Source: Crocodylus rhombifer (Eukaryota > Chordata > Crocodylia > Crocodylidae). Taken from it: a stretch of DNA of 64,000 nt. Positions 58,520 through 64,000 of this stretch are shown here, one piece after another (the first letter of the stretch is position 1; each line of letters opens with the position of its first letter). Location of the stretch: contig JAVSML010024021.1 in NCBI GenBank assembly GCA_038503035.1, forward strand, positions 385,508 through 449,507, read 5' to 3'. The position numbers and the translations under genes are program-made. The notes under the pieces were generated by a model. That model saw only the letters and a list, made by a program, of their open reading frames with translations, searched no databases and was not told the origin of the DNA.

Positions 58520-59285
58520 CATCTCAATACACAGGACCTAGCTACTACATCATGACTTAACAAGCATCAGTTAGCACCTACAAAACCAGGCTAAGGAGAG
58601 GAAAGAATCAATACAGACAATAAACTTCCTCAAGACAGAGACAGTCTTGGCATGCGTTTTGCCTGTCAGCAGCTAGGGGTGCAGGGCCCCAGAACCCCCC
58701 TGCACTGGTCTCCTCGACAGCTGGCAGGTGTCGTGGCCTCAGCAGGGGCCACCATCCCTGCAGCTGTCACCCTGCTGCACCTTAATACATGCAGTGTCAC
58801 CCATGGCAAGAGTTTTGCTTGTCCGCAGCTTGAGGTGCAGTTCTCCCCAAACCCCTGTACCTATGTCCTTGAAACCTGGCAAGCTCTGTGGCCTCAGTAA
58901 GAGCTACCACCCCTGCAGTTTTGACCCCCCTGTGTTGTAACATACAACTGTGACAGGAGTTTGGGTTTCACGAATTTGGGGTACAGTTCCCCCCAAACTC
59001 CTGCATCAATATTCTTTAAATTTAGCAGGGTTCATGCTCATAGTAGACGCCACCATCTCTGCATGTTTCACCAAAATCAGACAGAAAACAACAAAGTTAT
59101 AGATATTTCATTGATTCCCCATTATACCCTATGGCCAGATCTCCGAGGCTGCTCTGAAGCTTTGGAGCTACTTAGGCCAAATCGAGGCAGAAACCCAGTC
59201 CGGAGCTCTGGATCGGATCACAGCCATCTGAAGCAGCCCAATCCAAAGCCGGATTGGATCACTGCTGACTCACAGAGGCCTACTC
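58520..59285. mobile_element. monomer-bearing hAT-like repeat, copy C
   Basis: It shares with copy B the leader CTAAGGAGAGGAAA ... CAAGACAGAGACAGT, the monomers and the right arm, and ends, reverse-complemented, TAGGCCTCTGTGAGTCAGC. The right arm has GCTCTGAAGC and ATCTGAAGCAGCC motifs. The frames at 58652-58900 and 58961-59425 are by-products. The left end is not fixed. Confidence 0.55.
58640..59125 (+). repeat. tandem ~147-156-bp monomers, array C
   Basis: Three monomers have equivalent points near 58656, 58812 and 58959 (spacing 156 and 147 bp). The order of a long then a short unit mirrors the first and last spacings of array B. Confidence 0.8.
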
Positions 59286-59289
59286 ACTA

Positions 59290-60295
59290 CTACTGGAACC
59301 TCTATTTATCAGAGAATGGAGTACTGTCCTTTATAAGAGTATGGACTGGATTTTCATTTGTTAAAGTGGTTGTAGCACATTGGGGTTCCAGGGGTGCCCA
59401 TGAAGCCCCCTTGGTGGCTCTGTAACTATGCCCCACCCTGCCTCTAGGGTGCTGTCCCTTCTGTCTCTCCCACCATGCCTTGATGTAATTATAGAATTAC
59501 AAAGCAGGCTGCTCTTGGGCTAGAAGCATGGGCTCCTGTCTAGCCGAATCCACACTGGGGTTCCGCTGCATCCCAATGGTCCTAACTACACCCTCAGGTT
59601 TGGTGGGCCCCCTGTACCTGACTGTGCCACTGCAGGGCACCAACAGCCTTAGGGGCTAATTGTGTAGCACCATTCCTTCCCTGTACCATACCCCAAGTCT
59701 CACCAGTGTCACTATTCCATTAATCTCTCCTGTTGTGGCATCAGCCTCTGCCCCTTTCCTTCTAGCATGGGCCCCCCATATTCGACCTGGCTTTGAGGCA
59801 CTAGCTATACTGTAGCTCATTTGGACACCAGGCCCGTGGCCCCTGCTCTGGACTCTGTGTGGCCCCACATTCCGCCCTGCTCCTGGTTTAGCATTTGCTC
59901 TGAGCCTGAGTCTTCCCCTGGCAGGGCTCAAGGCAATTGCGTGCCCATGGGGCACTAGTAGGACTTTCAAATACAGCCCCTCACAGTCCCAACCCAAAGC
60001 ATTGGTTCTAAACTGCAACAAACAATAAGCCCCTGGCTAAAACATAAACTCTCCCTTCTGGGTCCAGCAACATCAACAAAGAGGGGAAGCAGCTCCCCTT
60101 TAAAAGAGAAAACTTTCCCTCGCCTCTTGTACCAAGATAAACTCCTAGCTCTGGGGTTATATCCCTGTGAGCTCCCAGAGCCTCACTGAAGATCCAAGGC
60201 AGCACAGAAGTCTGTCTAATATTGCCTGATAGCTCTCCTGGTCAGGAGCTCCTACTCCTGTGGCTTGTGTCTATGCCCACTCCCAGCAGCAAGCC
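59290..60295. other. unclassified segment, LTR-like texture
   Basis: Overlapping frames on both strands (for example 59656-60021) show no domain. Sequence such as AACCCAAAGCATTGGTTC, followed by CTGCAACAAACAATAAGCCCC near 59990-60030, recalls vertebrate LTR elements, but I could not define ends. Confidence 0.3.
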
Positions 60296-60299
60296 TAGG

Positions 60300-61060
60300 A
60301 GGGTGTGAGGGCAGTGGTGCCCCTCTGCAGGCCTCACACAAGCTGCCCAGTAGTGGAGAGGAAGGGGCTCACTTGTGGTAGCCACCACCACTACTACACC
60401 TGCCGCTGCTGTGCCCCACACTGCTTGGTTGCAGAGCTATGTGGCTGCAGAGCTCTGCCCATGGAGCTGGTTCACAGAGCCAGGCAGCTGGCCATGGGAA
60501 GGCAGACTGAGGCACAGCAGTGGCAGCAACAGTGAGGTGGTGGTGGCTCTGCAGACAAGCGGTGCAGCTGGCTGGGGGTTGGGGGTGGGCCTCACATGTG
60601 GCGGCCACTATTGTACCACCACTGCTGTGCCCCATTCTGCCTTCCCATGGCTGGCCAAATGGCTCTGCAGGCAAGAAGTGCAGGCCGCAACAGCAGCAGG
60701 GATGGTGTGGTGGTGGTCACTGTGTGCGAGCCCCTCTCTGCAGCCAGCTGGCTTGTATGCACCCCGCAGTTCCATGCAGCTGATCGTGGGAAGGCAGGAG
60801 TAAGCACACAGTGGCAGCAGCATGCAGTGATGGCTGCCATGTGTGAGGCCCCATCAGCTCCTGGCTGGCTGTGCTGCTTGCCTGCTGTGCCACTGCCACC
60901 TAACTGCCACCGCTGCTACTGTGCCTCATGCTGCCTTCCTGCAGCTGGCTTTGCAGGCATGCTCTGCAGGCACAGCTCCGCAGTTACATGGCTCCACTGC
61001 CAAGTGGTATGGGGTGCGGCAGTGATGGGCAGGGTGGTGGTGGTAGTGGCCACTTCATTT
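60300..61060. repeat. GC-rich degenerate repeat with inverted units
   Basis: A block CCACTGCTGTGCCCCATTCT, followed by GCCTTCCCATGGCTGGC (near 60615-60655), is mirrored by its approximate reverse complement near 60490-60525 (GGCCATGGGAAGGCAGACTGA, then GGCACAGCAGTGG). Related direct copies appear near 60405 and 60910. CTGCAGGCA and GGTGGTGGTGG motifs recur. The structure explains the many overlapping frames on both strands, so none is a gene. Confidence 0.7.
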
Positions 61061-61261
61061 TCACATGCCACTGGCTGGACAGCCACTCTAGGACTTCCCC
61101 CAACACTTCCCCATCAGAGTGCCCAGCTGGCTGCACATGGAACGTGAGCCGCTTGATTGGCTCGACTGGGCTCGGTGCCTCCCTTTGCAGCTTCCCTTAA
61201 GGACATGGAGGCTCTGAGCCCAGTTGGGCTGATCAAGCCACTTGCATTCCACATGCAGCTG

Positions 61262-62990
61262 GAATGAGGTGATGAGGCTTCTTCAGACAACTACTAGTGA
61301 AAGTTTCCAGACCACAGGCCCTGGTTCTCATGGGAGACCTCAATCACCCTGATATCTGCTGGGGGGGGGGCAATACAGCAGTGCACAGAAAATCCAGGAA
61401 GTTTTTGGAAAGAGTTGGAGACAACTTTCTTGTGCAGGTGTTGGAGTGACCAACTAGGAGCCATGTTCTTCTTGACCTACTGCTCACAAACAGGGAAGAA
61501 TTGGTGAGGGATCCCCTGGGAGGCCACTCTGAGTAGGAAAGGAGTCCAGGAGGACTTGTTACATTTTAAAGAAACCTTACTGAGGGCAGAGGAACAAACT
61601 ATCTCGATGTGTAGGAAGAATAGGAAATATGACAGATGACCAGCTTGGCTTAACAGAGAATGCTTTGGTGATCTTAAACATAAAAAGGAAGCTTGCAAGA
61701 AGTGGAAGCTTGAACAGAAAACTAGGGAGGAGTATAAGATTATTGCTCAGGCATGCAGGGATGAATCAGGATGGCCAATGTGCAATTGGATTTGCAGTTA
61801 GCAAGGGATCTGAAGGATAAAAAGAAAGGTTTCTACAAGTATTTTAGTAATAAAAGGAAGATCAGGTAAAGTATGGATCCCTTCCTGAATTGTGGAGGAA
61901 GTCTAGTGTCACATGAGGAGGAAACGGCTGAAATAATCATTGCCTTTTTTACTTCCATCTTCACAGGCAAGGTCAGCTTCCAGACTACTTCACTGGGCAG
62001 CATAATTTGGGGAGAAGGTGAGCAGCCCTTAGTGGCAAAAGAACAGGTTAGGGGCTATTTAGAAAATCTGGATGTATATAAGTCTATGGGGCCGGATGCA
62101 ATGCATCAACGGTGCTGAAGGAGTTGGCTGATGTGACTGCAGAGCCACTGACCATTATCTTTGAAATCTCATGGTGATCATTGAGGTCCTGGACAGTTGG
62201 AAAAGGGCAAATATAATACTCATCTTTAAGACAGGGAAGAAGGAGGATCCAGGGAATGACAGACTGGTCAGCTTCACTTCGGCCTTTGGAGAAAACATGG
62301 AGCAGATCCTCAAGGAATCCATTTCTAACACTTGGTGAAGAAGGTGATTAGGAACAGTCAGTATGGATTCACCAAGGGCAAATCATATCTGACCAACCTG
62401 ATTGCCTTCTATGATGAGATGACTGGCTCTCTGGATGTGGGGAAAGCAGTGGATGAAATATACCTTGTCTTTATCAAGGCTTTCAATATGGTCTCCCGCA
62501 GCATTCTTGTAAGCAAGCTGATGAATTATGGGTTGGATGGACTGTACAATGGATAGAAAGATGGCTGAATCATCAGGCTCAATGGGTAGTGATCAATGGC
62601 TCAAAGTTTGGTTGGCAGCTGGTATCAAATGGAGTGCCCCAGGGGTAGGTCCTGTGGCCAGTTTTGTTCAATATCTTCATTAATGATATGGAAGATAGGA
62701 TGGAGTGCACCCTCAGAAAGTTCACAGATGTCACCAAATTGTGGGGTAGGGGAACGGTAGATACTTTGGAAGATAAGGCTAGGATTCACTACTGGTGAGG
62801 ATAGTGAAGCACTGGAATGGGTTACCTAGAGAGGTGGTGGAATCTCTGTCCTTGGTAGATTTTAAGGCTAGACAAAGTGTGGCTGGATGATGTAGTTAAG
62901 GATGGCCTTGCTTTAAGCAAGGGGTTGGACTAGATGAACTCCTGAGAGCCCTTCCAACTTAATTTTCTATGAATCTATGAATCTGTAATA
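61262..62990 (+). mobile_element. CR1 LINE with endonuclease tail, internal deletion
   Basis: This plus-strand copy has the widest coding span. The APE endonuclease C-terminal motif [14 protein letters not shown] lies at 61321-61362. The linker RKYDR ... WLNRECFGDLKHKKEACKKW follows (61620-61705). RT sequence comes next, with FTKGKSYLTNLIAFYDEMT and DEIYLVFIKAFNMVS (62332-62556), a NGVPQG-like motif B (about 62628), and FTDVTKLWG (62721-62732), where the second catalytic Asp is Val. Just after that, near 62780, the sequence jumps to the 3' region (GRGTVDTLEDKAR to a TGGAATGGGTTACCTAGAG block). The thumb and C-terminal part, roughly 0.6 kb, are therefore missing. The 3' end has TCTATGAA units (62966-62981). 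Several stops are present. Confidence 0.85.
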
Positions 62991-63432
62991 AGAAGACAAG
63001 CCCCAGAATATTTTCATTGGACACGAAAATGTCTCCTGCTAAGAGAATTACTTGGAGGACTCGGCACAACTTAATTGCCTGTCCTTACATGCAGAAAAAT
63101 AAATAGGGGAGCATTTGACACATGGGCACTTTGATGGTAAAATGTTGTAAATTATGTAGTTGTAAAGCATTTATTTTTCAGTAATAAATCTTTCACAGTT
63201 TTTCCCTGCGTATTCCCTATCAGTAATGGCTAATACTATTTATAAGTTTGCAGTTTTGTGCTTTGCACATTAACAAGTGCTCTAAATGAAATTCTTTCCA
63301 CCTTCCTAATTATTCAATTCTAATCTTTGTTCAGAAGCTAAACCAAAGTGGTCTCAGTCCATGTATGTTCTTTTAGGTAATACCATAGTAGAAATAATAA
63401 AAAAATAGGAATAATCTTAGTCCGCTGCTTTC
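62991..63432. other. unclassified AT-rich DNA
   Basis: Nothing recognised. Confidence 0.4.
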
Positions 63433-63434
63433 TC

Positions 63435-64000
63435 CACTCCACTGTCTGACCTGGAAAGATCTTCCTAGGTCATCAAATCCAGTTCCTTGTTAACATAGAT
63501 GACAACATTATATTAGCCCTTTCATAACCTTATCAAGACCCATTTTAGGATTAGTTAGTTTTTTGTCTCCACTATTCCAATTGGAAGGATGCTTTGAATG
63601 GTTAGAAACCTATTTTTAATTTCTAACCTTCCTTTCTTTTATGGTCTGTGTATTTGTTTTTTGTAGAAGCATTATAATTTAGATTAAATAGTTCTGCAAC
63701 CTCTTCAGTATTTATCCTTGGAAGTATTTAGAAAACCAAGAGTAGTTTTCAATTTGCAGTACTAAACAAGTCATTGTCTTGTACTCCCCTTTTGGAAGAT
63801 ACTCTCTCTATCCCCTGATCATCTTATTAAGACCCTTCAATATCTGATGCAGTTGGAATTCACCTTGACCCAGAATTGATCACTGTATGTCAGATGAGGT
63901 CTTTCCACTGTCTTATGCACCAGTATTAATAGTTCCTTATCTCTTCTGGAAATGTTCTGTTTAATATACCCTAGGATTGTATTTACCTATTCCACAACTG
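63435..64000 (-). mobile_element. ancient CR1/L3-like LINE, runs off the window
   Basis: The 3' tail lies near 63450 (CTGGAAAGATCTTCCTAGGT, then CATCAAATCCAGTTCC). The minus-strand C-terminal region includes a sequence reading CATCTGACATACAGTGATCAATTCTGGGTC (QNWSLYVR-like on the reading used for CR1) near 63870-63895. Further RT-derived sequence continues to the window edge. Confidence 0.65.

Noticed and set aside
60375..61147. Several overlapping frames of 100-180 codons on both strands that could suggest a gene
   Set aside because: The segment is GC-rich and built from direct and inverted repeats, which deplete stop codons. No domain, splice pattern or single preferred frame is visible.
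1..64000. CRISPR arrays, prokaryotic operons or a bacterial defence system
   Set aside because: The window is clearly vertebrate (CR1, MIR, hAT, Harbinger). The direct repeats seen are 146-156-bp monomers and minisatellites without the repeat-spacer pattern.

Overview
This window looks like vertebrate, most likely crocodilian, intergenic or intronic DNA. It is AT-rich and low in coding content, and it is packed with decayed transposons. The organism call rests on many CR1 LINE fragments. Several have 3' ends made of tandem GATTTCATA units followed by the GACATTAGGGCTGGAAGGGACC-type tail that I associate with crocodilian CR1 (from memory, not searched). MIR-like SINE relics and numerous old hAT, Harbinger and pogo/Tigger-like DNA elements fit the same picture. 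I found no convincing host protein-coding exon, no tRNA or rRNA gene and no CRISPR array. Every long or protein-like open frame that I could interpret belongs to a transposon and is broken.

Layout. 0-7.2 kb: two minus-strand CR1 copies of one subfamily (98-1912 and 5317-7153) that end at almost the same internal codon. 7-14.5 kb: mostly unclassified AT-rich DNA with an old plus-strand CR1 relic (about 10.5-12.9 kb), an inverted-repeat patch and an ATT microsatellite. 14.5-20.6 kb: dense DNA transposons, namely a 2.46 kb hAT-like element carrying a CR1 fragment and a C/A-skewed tract (14682-17142), a pogo-like MITE (17541-17932), a hAT-type element with internal ~146-bp monomers (18113-19219), and a second pogo-like MITE (20306-20580). 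20.6-30.7 kb: mostly unclassified, with a hAT MITE (23226-23439) and CR1 relics. 30.7-34.8 kb: a pogo-like element split by a solo LTR, a MIR relic, a hAT MITE, and a hAT element nested in another hAT element.

37-41 kb: a decayed Harbinger transposase whose DDE residues can still be traced, cut by a 165-bp MITE with a 6-bp target duplication, next to a plus-strand CR1. 42.6-44.4 kb: a non-CR1 (RTE-like) LINE remnant between CR1 pieces. 44.5-45.1 kb: a TG/CA tract and a minisatellite. 45.7-47.2 kb: a CR1 of another subfamily that has lost its catalytic box. 47.7-51.2 kb: a MITE, a second copy of the monomer-bearing repeat, and a 1.87 kb LTR-like unit. 52.2-54.2 kb: a hAT transposon with a BED-finger transposase resembling CGGBP1. 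55-58.5 kb: a MIR relic with an insertion, then a long AT-rich stretch without recognisable repeats. 58.5-64 kb: a third monomer repeat, a GC-rich inverted-repeat patch, the CR1 with the longest coding span (endonuclease tail to 3' end, with an internal deletion), and a last old CR1 relic running off the window.

There is no operon-like cooperation between genes. The story is insertion history: which element landed in which, read from target-site duplications. No undescribed functional system is evident. The most novel-looking objects are the hAT-type repeat with internal ~146-156 bp monomers (three copies, one with an inverted monomer), the MITE-split Harbinger transposase, and the CGGBP1-like hAT.
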